Below, one piece after another: positions 44,524-51,624 of a stretch of 64,000 nucleotides of DNA (position 1 is its first letter; every line of letters starts with the position of its first letter). Below the pieces are notes generated by a model. That model was not told the origin of the DNA and did not search any database. It saw nothing but the letters and a program-made list of their open reading frames with translations. The stretch covers positions 1-64,000 of the forward strand of contig NZ_KB849166.1 in NCBI RefSeq assembly GCF_000367925.1, written 5' to 3'. Source of the DNA: Acinetobacter bohemicus ANC 3994. GTDB taxonomy: Bacteria > Pseudomonadota > Gammaproteobacteria > Pseudomonadales > Moraxellaceae. Both the position numbers and the translations under genes were made by a program.

Positions 44524-45061
44524 TGATTACTACCTCACCTTTAATGCTTTCAGCAACTTTGATATGAGCAGCTCTACATGCCATGATCTTTTTCATTGAT
44601 GCAGTCGGTAGCGCAATAACTCCAGCTTTCTCGCATGCAACTTCAATAAGTACATCAAGTTGAATATCGCCTGTAGATGACCACATTAAGCAACGACGTA
44701 CTTTTGTTACAGCACCTTTTGACATTGCTAATTGAGTTGCATATAAAGTTGCTTGTCCAATACCCGACACAGTATGTGTGTAACCCTTCGTTCCATCTTT
44801 AACTTCAATAACACTCGCACTACCATCTACGTGATAAATGACAATATCAGCACGACCATATTTGAAGGATTGTTCATATCGACAAGTACAAGCTGCTGTA
44901 TGAGGTATTCTTTCATCAAAATATCCACACTCAGTAGATTCCTTAAATTGTTGAATCAAATCGTATTCAACGCCATGTGGAATTTCATTTTGATCTATGA
45001 TTTTTGATAACTCTTCTATAACCATAGATTCAATTGATTTTTTAGATATTTTTTCAGCCAT
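44516..45061 (-). CDS. PD-(D/E)XK nuclease-like protein
   Basis: A 181-residue protein with a nuclease core near residues 69-105: RADIVIYHVDGSASVIEVKD supplies the D and ExK residues, and GIGQATLYA gives the following helix glutamine typical of many restriction- or exonuclease-like folds. It has a cluster of cysteines (CGYFD, CTCRYE). It is the first gene after late-promoter site 7 and overlaps the small terminase gene. It may process packaging DNA ends or host DNA, or be a homing or host-degrading enzyme. Confidence 0.65.
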   Translation of the reverse strand: MAEKISKKSIESMVIEELSKIIDQNEIPHGVEYDLIQQFKESTECGYFDERIPHTAACTCRYEQSFKYGRADIVIYHVDGSASVIEVKDGTKGYTHTVSGIGQATLYATQLAMSKGAVTKVRRCLMWSSTGDIQLDVLIEVACEKAGVIALPTASMKKIMACRAAHIKVAESIKGEVVIND

Positions 45062-45086
45062 GACTACCCAACCTCTTGATATAGCT

Positions 45087-45128
45087 ATAATCTTATTATG
45101 GTGTGGGTATGTCTAACCTTAGAGGGGT
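45087..45128 (-). promoter_or_regulatory. Putative late promoter site 7 (packaging operon)
   Basis: The minus strand reads ACCCCTCTAAGGTT (45115-45128), then 22 nt, then GATTAT (45087-45092); CATAAT also occurs 14 nt on. On the plus strand the same bases include AGAGGGG, the ribosome site of the divergent 320-codon-frame gene, so the match could partly reflect that role. Confidence 0.6.
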
Positions 45129-45133
45129 ATAAA

Positions 45134-46060
45134 ATGCAATTTAATAACGTAGAAAAACAGCATGAAGTTTTTGGTATGTGTAATAAGCTGATTAATGATT
45201 GGGCAATACATACCATGCAACAAATGGATGTACAATTTGATATTGACAGCGATAATGCTCCTTACCTGCAATTCTTGAATTACCAAAGGAAAATTATTCA
45301 ACCTAAACTACGTAAAGTCAGTTACGCCACTAACTTTAAAGTAAGTGATGAAAATTCAGAGGGAATCAAGAATCTTATTGGCAGTATTGAGAAAGGTGAT
45401 GATATAAATAAATATTTGAGTAAATTAATCTTAAAAGGCAATATTTCTGATGGAATGTTAGATCATTTTGGATGTAAACACTTTCATTTAGGTAATAAGC
45501 AAGCAAATGATTTTGTAAAAAGAACTGGTGAAATTGCCTTAGCTTTTGTAACTGATGCTGAAATATTTTTCATTGAAGCAAAGTTACATGGTAAAGATCA
45601 TCCTTTAATCTGGTATGAAGATAGTGTAATTAGAATTTTACATAATGAACGGCCTGATCTAATTGCGGAATTTAAATCTAAATATATGAAAAATATATCG
45701 CCAAACTTTTCTAATCCAGAAGACTTAAAAAAAATGAGGGATATGAATGTTAATAACTATGTTGTAATAGATAATGAAACAGCATACTCCATAAACCTTG
45801 GTAACACTTTAGGAGGTTTGGGTTTTGAGTTTACCCAAATATATATAAGTCATTCTAGATTAATGTTTTCTACCATCTATAAAACATTAGATGCTTTTTC
45901 TACTTATCACAAGGGTTCTGCTGTCGTAAAAAGTATTGAGCTTTATGATTTAATATCTGATGATTTTAAGATTTTTAGCCAATTTAAACTCGATATTCAT
46001 TATGTTCAGAATAATCAATCTAAAAAATTCACTCAAGAATTCAACTTTCATACAAAATAA
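45134..46060 (+). CDS. Hypothetical moron protein, divergent from packaging genes
   Basis: A 308-residue protein starting at ATG 45134, with AGAGGGG six bases upstream (the frame opens at 45098). No family is firmly recognised. Visible blocks are CKHFHLGNK, then RTGEIALAFVTDAEIFFIEA, then HPLIWYEDSVIRILHNERPDL. I remember this block order from uncharacterised proteins of bacteria and phages. It is AT-rich and uses many asparagine and isoleucine codons. It is oriented against the late operon and ends at a small terminator. A cargo or exclusion function is possible, but nothing visible shows catalysis. Confidence 0.65.
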   Translation: MQFNNVEKQHEVFGMCNKLINDWAIHTMQQMDVQFDIDSDNAPYLQFLNYQRKIIQPKLRKVSYATNFKVSDENSEGIKNLIGSIEKGDDINKYLSKLILKGNISDGMLDHFGCKHFHLGNKQANDFVKRTGEIALAFVTDAEIFFIEAKLHGKDHPLIWYEDSVIRILHNERPDLIAEFKSKYMKNISPNFSNPEDLKKMRDMNVNNYVVIDNETAYSINLGNTLGGLGFEFTQIYISHSRLMFSTIYKTLDAFSTYHKGSAVVKSIELYDLISDDFKIFSQFKLDIHYVQNNQSKKFTQEFNFHTK

Positions 46061-46077
46061 TAGCATAACCCTTAAAT

Positions 46078-46095
46078 AGCCACCGTTTGGTGGCT
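46078..46095 (+). terminator. Terminator of the divergent gene
   Basis: The stem AGCCACC / GGTGGCT has a four-base loop, 18 bases after the gene stop at 46060, and is followed by a T-rich but not pure run. It again uses the GCCACC/GGTGGC stem seen at 8365 and 17153. Confidence 0.75.
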
Positions 46096-46140
46096 TCTCT
46101 TAATTTTAATTACTTGTCTTATTTTTCACTCTTACCAACA

Positions 46141-46602
46141 TCACAACAACTCCCCCTGCCTCCCACCTCCCACCAAATCCCCAACCTGATGAGAAAGACG
46201 TTTAATCTGTCCAGCTAAACTCGATTGAATGACTGCCATATTATGGCCAAGCTCAATATTTGAATATTGCATAGCTTCTGCAACTACCAAATTACCTAGC
46301 GTTCGAGCTTCTTTTGGTGTGAGAGTCAGTACTTCATCCCCTATTTCAATTTTGACTGTGCCGTCAGGTAAAACCATCTTAGACATAATGCGTGATACAG
46401 GATGTTGAATAACTGGAACATACACACCACGCTCTACACGCATGATTTTTTCAATATCAACCAAGTAGCTTAAACGATCATCAATGATTCCAATTTTCAA
46501 ATCCAACATTGCAGCTAAAGTTGTACGAGTGACAATCTGTTCGTTATTATGCAAATCAACGACTGCATCAAAAATTACGTCAGTGCTGTTTTTATTACTC
46601 AT
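46141..46602 (-). CDS. Winged-HTH regulator, candidate late activator
   Basis: A 153-residue protein. Residues ~20-65 form a helix-turn-helix with a wing (IVTRTTLAAMLDLKIGIIDD, RLSYLVDIEKIMRVERGVYV). The middle has a beta pair (GTVKIEIGDEVLTLTPKEAR) and a helical end that could dimerise (LAGQIKRLSHQVGDLVG). No enzyme motif is present. It is the last gene of the replication operon, directly before the late region, which is the usual place of Q- or activator-type late regulators. It follows the endonuclease gene by 12 bases with GGGGA upstream. The link to the late motif is a hypothesis from position and fold. Confidence 0.6.
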   Translation of the reverse strand: MSNKNSTDVIFDAVVDLHNNEQIVTRTTLAAMLDLKIGIIDDRLSYLVDIEKIMRVERGVYVPVIQHPVSRIMSKMVLPDGTVKIEIGDEVLTLTPKEARTLGNLVVAEAMQYSNIELGHNMAVIQSSLAGQIKRLSHQVGDLVGGGRQGELL

Positions 46603-46614
46603 GCCATATCCCCT

Positions 46615-47040
46615 TTAAACTTCCATCACTTCTATGCCGTGTTTTTCCATCATTAACTGCTTCTTTAAAACATATAGTGGTGTAATCGTTGCGTCAGACT
46701 TCACATCCTCTACAATTAACTTGCCATCCCGGATATATGTAAAATCAGCTTCGTATGTTGTTTCTCTCTTATGCTTACCAATGCTTGGGTAATAAACTTT
46801 TTCAGCCACACTAAATAGAACATGATGTTGTAAATCTTTAATCAATCCTGCACGTTCCATTACTTTCAATTTTCTGTAATGCCGTTCCTCTTTTTTTGAA
46901 TCAAATTTCATGTCATCTGTTTCAACAACAGTATTTCCGTACTTACTTTTGCGCTTTTTTTCTTCCGGAATATCTGTCGTCTTAAATAGATGGCCAAGAC
47001 CCATTTTTCGTGCTGCTTCAAAGCTAACTCTATTTTTCAT
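46615..47040 (-). CDS. DUF1064-family phage endonuclease
   Basis: A 141-residue protein matching the DUF1064 family: KYGNTVVETDDMKFDSKKEE at the start, then ETTYEADFTYIRDGKLIVED, VKSDATITPLYVLKKQLM and the C-terminal KHGIEV. The D/ExK-type residues in YEADF and EDVKS indicate a PD-(D/E)XK nuclease, and the family is thought to act like Holliday-junction or T7 endonuclease I-type enzymes in phage replication or recombination. It starts inside the end of a 57-codon gene (11-base overlap) and belongs to the replication operon. Confidence 0.8.
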   Translation of the reverse strand: MKNRVSFEAARKMGLGHLFKTTDIPEEKKRKSKYGNTVVETDDMKFDSKKEERHYRKLKVMERAGLIKDLQHHVLFSVAEKVYYPSIGKHKRETTYEADFTYIRDGKLIVEDVKSDATITPLYVLKKQLMMEKHGIEVMEV

Positions 47041-47203
47041 CAGTTAACATCACTGGTCGAAACTTGTTATAAAACGATTGGCTTGTGGGACCTGCGTATT
47101 GACACCATCCCCAACCCTCACGCCACCAATAATATTGATTACCTTCACACTTCCAAAATGTGCCGTCAGATTCCAGTAACGTCGCGTCCTTCAGGTTTTT
47201 CAT
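47030..47203 (-). CDS. Small tryptophan-rich ORF (57 residues)
   Basis: A 57-codon ORF missed by length filters: MKNLKDATLLESDGTFWKCE, then NQYYWWREGWGWCQYAGPTS, ending VMLTDEK. It is tryptophan- and tyrosine-rich with two cysteines. Its end overlaps the DUF1064 start and its beginning overlaps the 38-codon ORF, the tight packing typical of real phage genes. The family is unknown. Confidence 0.6.
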   Translation of the reverse strand: MKNLKDATLLESDGTFWKCEGNQYYWWREGWGWCQYAGPTSQSFYNKFRPVMLTDEK

Positions 47204-47282
47204 ACATCACCATAGGTCTACGGTCATAATTGAAATACATGCCAGCAACGGACATTGCGCTAATTAAACTCTTAATTTTCAT
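47166..47282 (-). CDS. Small ORF (38 residues)
   Basis: MKIKSLISAMSVAGMYFNYD leads into a polar end (EKPEGRDVTGI). A strong ribosome site GAGGTGA lies directly before the ATG. The N-terminal half is mildly hydrophobic. It overlaps the small ORFs on both sides, as part of a coupled chain. Confidence 0.5.
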   Translation of the reverse strand: MKIKSLISAMSVAGMYFNYDRRPMVMYEKPEGRDVTGI

Positions 47283-47343
47283 ACTCACCTCGCAGGGCTT
47301 TTTGATCACCAACTACCAACCCCAATTCTGCGATTAAGTTCAT
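47272..47343 (-). CDS. Tiny coupled ORF (23 residues)
   Basis: MNLIAELGLVVGDQKALRGE plus three residues. The ATG shares the ATGA junction with the stop of the zinc-finger gene upstream, and AGAGGG lies ahead. Its end overlaps the next small ORF. It may serve as a coupling leader rather than a functional protein. Confidence 0.4.
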   Translation of the reverse strand: MNLIAELGLVVGDQKALRGEYEN

Positions 47344-47591
47344 GCTGATACCCTCTTCTCAAACCCTGATTTAATTTGATTGGTTCCCTTCATTCTTTGT
47401 GGTCTATAGCGAATGTTGTAACAACACTTGCAAGCAGCCTCATATCTTTTTGATGTTGCCCCACTGAGTAGTTTTGCATTGCGATGGAACCAAAATTCAT
47501 CATCAAGAGGCCAATACTCACCACACTCAATACAAAGCTTTTCTCGACCTAACTCTGTTTCGATATATTTAGGTTTTTGGATTTCACTCAT
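47340..47591 (-). CDS. Small zinc-ribbon protein of the replication operon
   Basis: An 83-residue protein with a four-cysteine zinc site: CIECGEYWPLDDEFW near residue 20 and KCCYN near 56, the arrangement seen in phage HNH-like or zinc-ribbon proteins. The basic end (RYRPQRMKGTNQIKSGFEKR) suits nucleic-acid binding. No His/Asn HNH core is evident. It overlaps the DnaB gene by four bases (ATGA) and is translated with it. Confidence 0.65.
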   Translation of the reverse strand: MSEIQKPKYIETELGREKLCIECGEYWPLDDEFWFHRNAKLLSGATSKRYEAACKCCYNIRYRPQRMKGTNQIKSGFEKRVSA

Positions 47592-48964
47592 GCTGCACCA
47601 CCTAAACCTTGCAATTGATCAATCGCACCACTATCCAGATTAGAAAACTGGCAGTACTTCAATTGCGAATGCATGTACGATGTGCCACTTTCACCGTGGC
47701 GGTTTTTGCCCAAAATAGCCTCAGCAATTCCCCGGTACTTAGATTCTTTGTTGTAGATCTCATCTCGGTACAAAAATAGAATTTGATCCGCATCTTGCTC
47801 AATCGCACCCGACTCACGTAGATCTGATAACACCGGACGTTTGTTAGGACGTTTTTCAAGTTCACGATTTAACTGAGACAGCAGCACAACGACACAATCA
47901 AACTCTTTGGCCATAGCCTTAAGCTCACCTGTGAAATACGCAATCTTCAAATCTTCACGAGCAAAGGACTTTGTGGTTTTCATGATCTGCAAATAATCAA
48001 TAAACACCGCACCCACTGAACCGTACTGATGCTTCACCTTACGGATAGACTCACGAATGTTTGCAATTGACGGGCGCGAGGTGTCATTGATCTGCATTCG
48101 CACGTTTTTAAGCATGGTCACTGCTTGTGTGTACGCTGTAAATTCTTCTTGCGGTAGCAAGTGTGGTGCATTGCGTAGCAGTCCAATATCAGCAGGAGCC
48201 ATAGCACAACACATACGCATTGCTATCTGTTCTTTCGGCATTTCACCTGACATAACCAGTACCGGCTTTTGCTGAAATATTGCAACATTACTGGCAATCA
48301 CTTGGAGCATCGTGGTTTTACCCATCGCTGGTCGTGCAGCAATCACCATTAAACAACCCGGTTCCACATCACCCAACTTCTGATCAAGATCATAGATCCC
48401 TGTCTGAATGCCCTTGATCATGGTTTTACCTTGAGTCAATGCGGTTATTTTTTCGTGCATTTCAACAAAAGTATTCACAGCCGCATCATGGATGTGAAAC
48501 AGTGATTCACTCGCTTGCTCAGTATTAATTTCAGCAAACATACCTTGCGCTTCTTGCACCAACTCCCCGCGACTTACGGTTAGGTTTTGAGCTTTGAAAA
48601 TAATCTTTTGCGCTTCAGCTTCCACTTTTCGGCATGTCGCAAAATCTTTAAGTTTTTCAGCGTATGGGATTAAATTGTAAAAACTTGATGGGGCATCCTG
48701 AAGAACTTGCATCAAGTACTGCTCTCCACCCGCCTGTTCGCTCATGCCGTGCGCAGCAAGGTGGTCGTTTACTAAAACTGCGTCATACGGTGCGTTCTTA
48801 GCATCAAGCTCTACCACGGCCTTAAAAATCGCCTTGTGGCGTGTTGAGTAAAAATCGTCTTCAGTGAGAAGGTTTTCAACATGGCTGTAAGATTCAGCAA
48901 CGGTCATCAATGCGGCAAGCACGGATTGTTCAATCTGCAAATTATGAATTTTGGTATTAAACAT
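47588..48964 (-). CDS. dnaB: Replicative DNA helicase, DnaB family
   Basis: A 458-residue helicase that unwinds phage DNA ahead of the fork. An N-terminal helical domain of DnaB type comes first (NLQIEQSVLAALMTVAESYS, TRHKAIFKAVVELD). The RecA-like motor has Walker A ARPAMGKTT near residue 211, Walker B GAVFIDYLQIM, then LLSQLNRELEKRPNKRP and SDLRESGAIEQDADQI, all DnaB hallmarks. Length matches DnaB (about 450-470). AGGAGG lies before the ATG, and the start overlaps the replication-initiator end by eight bases, fitting initiator plus helicase coupling. Confidence 0.95.
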   Translation of the reverse strand: MFNTKIHNLQIEQSVLAALMTVAESYSHVENLLTEDDFYSTRHKAIFKAVVELDAKNAPYDAVLVNDHLAAHGMSEQAGGEQYLMQVLQDAPSSFYNLIPYAEKLKDFATCRKVEAEAQKIIFKAQNLTVSRGELVQEAQGMFAEINTEQASESLFHIHDAAVNTFVEMHEKITALTQGKTMIKGIQTGIYDLDQKLGDVEPGCLMVIAARPAMGKTTMLQVIASNVAIFQQKPVLVMSGEMPKEQIAMRMCCAMAPADIGLLRNAPHLLPQEEFTAYTQAVTMLKNVRMQINDTSRPSIANIRESIRKVKHQYGSVGAVFIDYLQIMKTTKSFAREDLKIAYFTGELKAMAKEFDCVVVLLSQLNRELEKRPNKRPVLSDLRESGAIEQDADQILFLYRDEIYNKESKYRGIAEAILGKNRHGESGTSYMHSQLKYCQFSNLDSGAIDQLQGLGGAA

Positions 48965-49889
48965 TGCTGCCTCCTAAAAATCCTTTTGGTTTTGAAGGAA
49001 GGTTGATCAGGGATTGAGTTGGTGACTGTTGCGTTGGTGCTGCTAGCTGACCACCATGGTTTTGATTAATCTGACTCACCCAATAATCATTTTCCCACTG
49101 GCGCTGATTGAGCCATGCTTGTGGTGCCGGAATATAATCACCATCATCCTTGATCCAATCTTTGGAATTTTTCAGTTTTTCAAGAATGGTTAACAAGAGA
49201 TCAAGATTAAAATCCGATTCGTATTTTTTGAAAGTTTTAAATGATTCAGATTTTTTAGTTTTACGCTTGCAGACTGGATAGGCTTTCCAGAACTTTTCAA
49301 AACTCTCCGGATAGTCATTTGGATTTTCAGCCTTAGGTTGTTCAGAACCACCCTTTTTCTTTTTTGTAGTAATCTCTGTAGTAGTCTCTGTATTTGTCTC
49401 CTCTTTGAAATGGGGAGGGTCTACCTTTTCAGATGGGGAGCCTCCCCATTTTGATAGTGATAGGGTGGTCACTTTAAAAAGGATAGGGGTAATTAGCTCA
49501 ATAAACAAAACATTGTTATATTTCTGATTGTTAGCGTCAATTGTACGAAAATGACGTTTGATCACGCCAAATAGCTCAAGACGATCCAAAGCCTCTCTGA
49601 CTTGCTGCTTAGAAAAGCCATATTGATCCGAAAAACTTTGGTAAGAACGCTGTAAAAGATCAGCCTTAAACTTCTTTTTTATGCTGACTATTTGACCAGA
49701 ATCCTCATCCCGAACAACAGCTGGGCGATGCCAATATACGATTTCAGCGAGCAAAATAATGCCATTTACATCGGGTTTTCCGCTGTCTAATTTGAAAATA
49801 TTGAACCAATTTACAGGGATAATATTCCCTTCAAGGTGAACACTTCCGACTTGATCAACAACATCGTGACCAGTGCTGAATAAACTCAT
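48957..49889 (-). CDS. Phage replication initiator / helicase-loading protein
   Basis: A 310-residue protein. The N-terminal half carries a winged-helix (FSDQYGFSKQQVREALDRLE, then FGVIKRHFRT) of the sort seen in O-like replication proteins. A low-complexity linker rich in T and K follows (NTETTTEITTKKKKGG). The C-terminal part (FEKFWKAYPVCKRKTKKSES, ending PAPQAWLNQRQWEND) is a conserved module of phage initiators that engage the helicase. It starts in a chain with small ORFs (ATGA) and is followed by DnaB, so it is the likely origin-binding and loader protein. Confidence 0.82.
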   Translation of the reverse strand: MSLFSTGHDVVDQVGSVHLEGNIIPVNWFNIFKLDSGKPDVNGIILLAEIVYWHRPAVVRDEDSGQIVSIKKKFKADLLQRSYQSFSDQYGFSKQQVREALDRLELFGVIKRHFRTIDANNQKYNNVLFIELITPILFKVTTLSLSKWGGSPSEKVDPPHFKEETNTETTTEITTKKKKGGSEQPKAENPNDYPESFEKFWKAYPVCKRKTKKSESFKTFKKYESDFNLDLLLTILEKLKNSKDWIKDDGDYIPAPQAWLNQRQWENDYWVSQINQNHGGQLAAPTQQSPTQSLINLPSKPKGFLGGSNV

Positions 49890-50041
49890 TTCGCCCCCTT
49901 CATTGCAAATGAAGATAAATTTAAACGTGCTTCAGCGACCGCCTGAGCTGTTTTAACGGATTTACATAAAACGTGTGCTGTTACAGCAGATCGAAAGCGC
50001 TCGATAAGGCGATTCAGTTCGATTTCTTGAAGTGCTGTCAT
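49886..50041 (-). CDS. Small helical ORF (51 residues)
   Basis: MTALQEIELNRLIERFRSAV and then a helical, alanine-rich stretch ending NLSSFAMKGAK. Its stop overlaps the initiator's ATG (ATGA), and its own ATG overlaps the previous 25-codon ORF in the same way. It is a small conserved-looking member of the early leftward operon with unknown function. Confidence 0.55.
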   Translation of the reverse strand: MTALQEIELNRLIERFRSAVTAHVLCKSVKTAQAVAEARLNLSSFAMKGAK

Positions 50042-50115
50042 ACCCCACCCCCTAAGTTCATATCCGCAAAATCCGAATTGTCATTGTTTGATTGTTGTGC
50101 TAAATTCATTTGCAT
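50038..50115 (-). CDS. Tiny coupled ORF (25 residues)
   Basis: MQMNLAQQSNNDNSDFADMN with a GGGV end. GGGG lies upstream, and the stop overlaps the next ATG (ATGA). It may be real or only a coupling leader. The coding case rests on the junction. Confidence 0.38.
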   Translation of the reverse strand: MQMNLAQQSNNDNSDFADMNLGGGV

Positions 50116-50163
50116 ATTTAAAACCCCGCAAGTGTTTTGAATTGAAAAGCCTGATCCACGAAA

Positions 50164-50442
50164 TCAGGCTTTTTTTATGCTCGAAAAAATTTTTAAGTTT
50201 TTGAATACATTCTTGAATACGCTTGAATACTTTGTATTCTTTGATTTTTTTACATGCTCAGATGATGATTGACCTGTCTCCACTTCAATCTTCAAATCTA
50301 TGGCTTCTCTTAACCACTTAGCACGATCACTACCTTGGCTTTCTGCCAAGTTGTCTATCAGCTCCTGCACCTCAAGTGGCACACGAGTTGACATGGGTGC
50401 CAACAGTTTTTTGCTGAATACAAACGTTATTTTTGTTTCCAT
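50164..50442 (-). CDS. Ribbon-helix-helix-type DNA-binding protein (putative)
   Basis: A 92-residue basic protein. After a short start, STRVPLEVQELIDNLAESQG and DRAKWLREAIDLKI form a strand-helix-helix pattern of the MetJ/Arc type. The tail is lysine-rich (VKKSKNTKYSSVFKNVFKNL). Such proteins are common regulators in early phage operons. AGGTAA precedes the ATG, which lies eight bases after the Cro-like gene, so both share the leftward promoter. Confidence 0.7.
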   Translation of the reverse strand: METKITFVFSKKLLAPMSTRVPLEVQELIDNLAESQGSDRAKWLREAIDLKIEVETGQSSSEHVKKSKNTKYSSVFKNVFKNLKIFSSIKKA

Positions 50443-50450
50443 GGGGTTAC

Positions 50451-50678
50451 CTATTGAATTCGTTCAGGCTCTCTTAGTTCAATCCAAATGTCCTGATAAT
50501 CTTCTGGGAAAAGGTCTTTACGTGTGCAGATTCCACGATCTTCAGCAATTACAGCTAGGCGGATTTTTCTGTCAGTTGGAATAGCTTTCCAACCACTCAC
50601 TGAAGGTCCTTTAATACCTAAAATCCGTGCAACTGCATTACATCCACCTAGGGCTTCTATAAGTTTGTTGTCATTCAT
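50451..50678 (-). CDS. Cro/YdaS-like repressor
   Basis: A 75-residue helix-turn-helix protein: LIEALGGCNAVARILGIKGP followed by SVSGWKAIPTDRKIRLAVIA and the end LFPEDYQDIWIEL. This is the common Cro/YdaS pattern, 'ALGG..AVA..L.I..PSVSGW...IP..R'. It is the first gene leftward and faces the S24 repressor across three shared operators, so it likely turns off repressor synthesis in the lytic switch. AGGAGA lies just before the ATG. Confidence 0.85.
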   Translation of the reverse strand: MNDNKLIEALGGCNAVARILGIKGPSVSGWKAIPTDRKIRLAVIAEDRGICTRKDLFPEDYQDIWIELREPERIQ

Positions 50679-50705
50679 GTTGCTCTCCTAAAACAAATAC
50701 AATTA

Positions 50706-50768
50706 TTAGGCATTCCTTATTATTAATCAATAGGCATACCTAATTTTATTCATGTTAGGATTTCCTAA
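50706..50768. promoter_or_regulatory. Triple operator between Cro-like and CI-like genes
   Basis: Three 14-bp sites lie at 50706-50719 (TTAGGCATTCCTTA), 50730-50743 (ATAGGCATACCTAA) and 50755-50768 (TTAGGATTTCCTAA). All fit TTAGGN4CCTAA. On the minus strand TTGATT and AATAAT, 17 bases apart, form a leftward promoter for the Cro-like gene overlapped by the first two sites. The third lies nearest the repressor gene. The same palindrome recurs at 54993-55052. Confidence 0.82.
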
Positions 50769-50786
50769 CTATTTGAGAGTTGTTTT

Positions 50787-51539
50787 ATGAAGACATTGGC
50801 TGAAAGACTTAAATACGCAATGGAAGTTCTACCACCAAAAAAAATTAAAGGTGTTGAACTTGCACGAGCAGTTGGTGTTAAACCTCCTTCTGTTAGCGAT
50901 TGGCTTTCAGGTAAATCTAAGACAATGGAAGGTGAGAATCTTTTACGTGCTGCAAAACATTTATCAGTAAATCCAGTATGGTTAGCGACTGGTAGCGGTG
51001 AAATAAAACTAGAAAAAAAATCGGCATTAGGCACTGATCTTGATATCAATCAACAAGAAATGATCCCTGTTAAAACTTGGGATTCCAGCACCCCTCTTGA
51101 CGAAGATGAAGTGGAAATTCCGTTTTTTAAAGACTTTAGTTTTGCATGCGGATCAGGTGCGATTGGTGAAGCGTTATTAAATGAAAAACGCAAGTTGCGT
51201 ATGTCTAAAGCAACGTTGCGTAATAAAGCCATTGATAAGAAAAATGCAGTTGCAACCACGTCCTCTGGCGACTCAATGAGTCCAACTATCAAAGATGGCG
51301 ATACAATCCATATCGATTTAGGTCGTAAGACAGTTAAGGATGGCAAAATTTTTGCTGTATGCCATGGTGGCCTCTTCTTAGCAAAGCGCCTTTATAACTT
51401 ACCAATGGGTGGCATCCGTATTGTTTCTGACAATACAACGGAATATCCAGAAATTCATCTAACAGCTCAAGAAATCAAAGATCAACAATTTGAGATCGTT
51501 GGCTGGATTTGGCAAATTTCTACAATGGAAAATTGGTAA
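50787..51539 (+). CDS. CI-like repressor with S24 autopeptidase domain
   Basis: A 250-residue prophage repressor. Residues ~1-70 are a helix-turn-helix (VELARAVGVKPPSVSDWLSG). A linker leads to the LexA/S24 domain, with cleavage site C121-G122 (FACGSGAI), nucleophile Ser163 (SGDSMSPT) and general-base Lys200 (LAKRL). RecA-stimulated self-cleavage would lift repression after DNA damage. It should bind the triple operators at 50706-50768 and 54993-55052, holding the Cro/replication operon and the rightward early operon silent. GAGAG lies upstream of the ATG. Confidence 0.92.
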   Translation: MKTLAERLKYAMEVLPPKKIKGVELARAVGVKPPSVSDWLSGKSKTMEGENLLRAAKHLSVNPVWLATGSGEIKLEKKSALGTDLDINQQEMIPVKTWDSSTPLDEDEVEIPFFKDFSFACGSGAIGEALLNEKRKLRMSKATLRNKAIDKKNAVATTSSGDSMSPTIKDGDTIHIDLGRKTVKDGKIFAVCHGGLFLAKRLYNLPMGGIRIVSDNTTEYPEIHLTAQEIKDQQFEIVGWIWQISTMENW

Positions 51540-51624
51540 AACTAATTACTGTTGTCCAAGCCACGTGACTAAACGATAAAAGCAAGTGCATATTCAATAT
51601 TATTAATTAATAGGTACTAATAAA

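Noticed and set aside
46614..50680. A retroelement or diversity-generating system, given the BPP-1-like structural genes
   Set aside because: No reverse transcriptase motif (YxDD) or template/variable repeat pair was found in any frame read here or elsewhere in the window.
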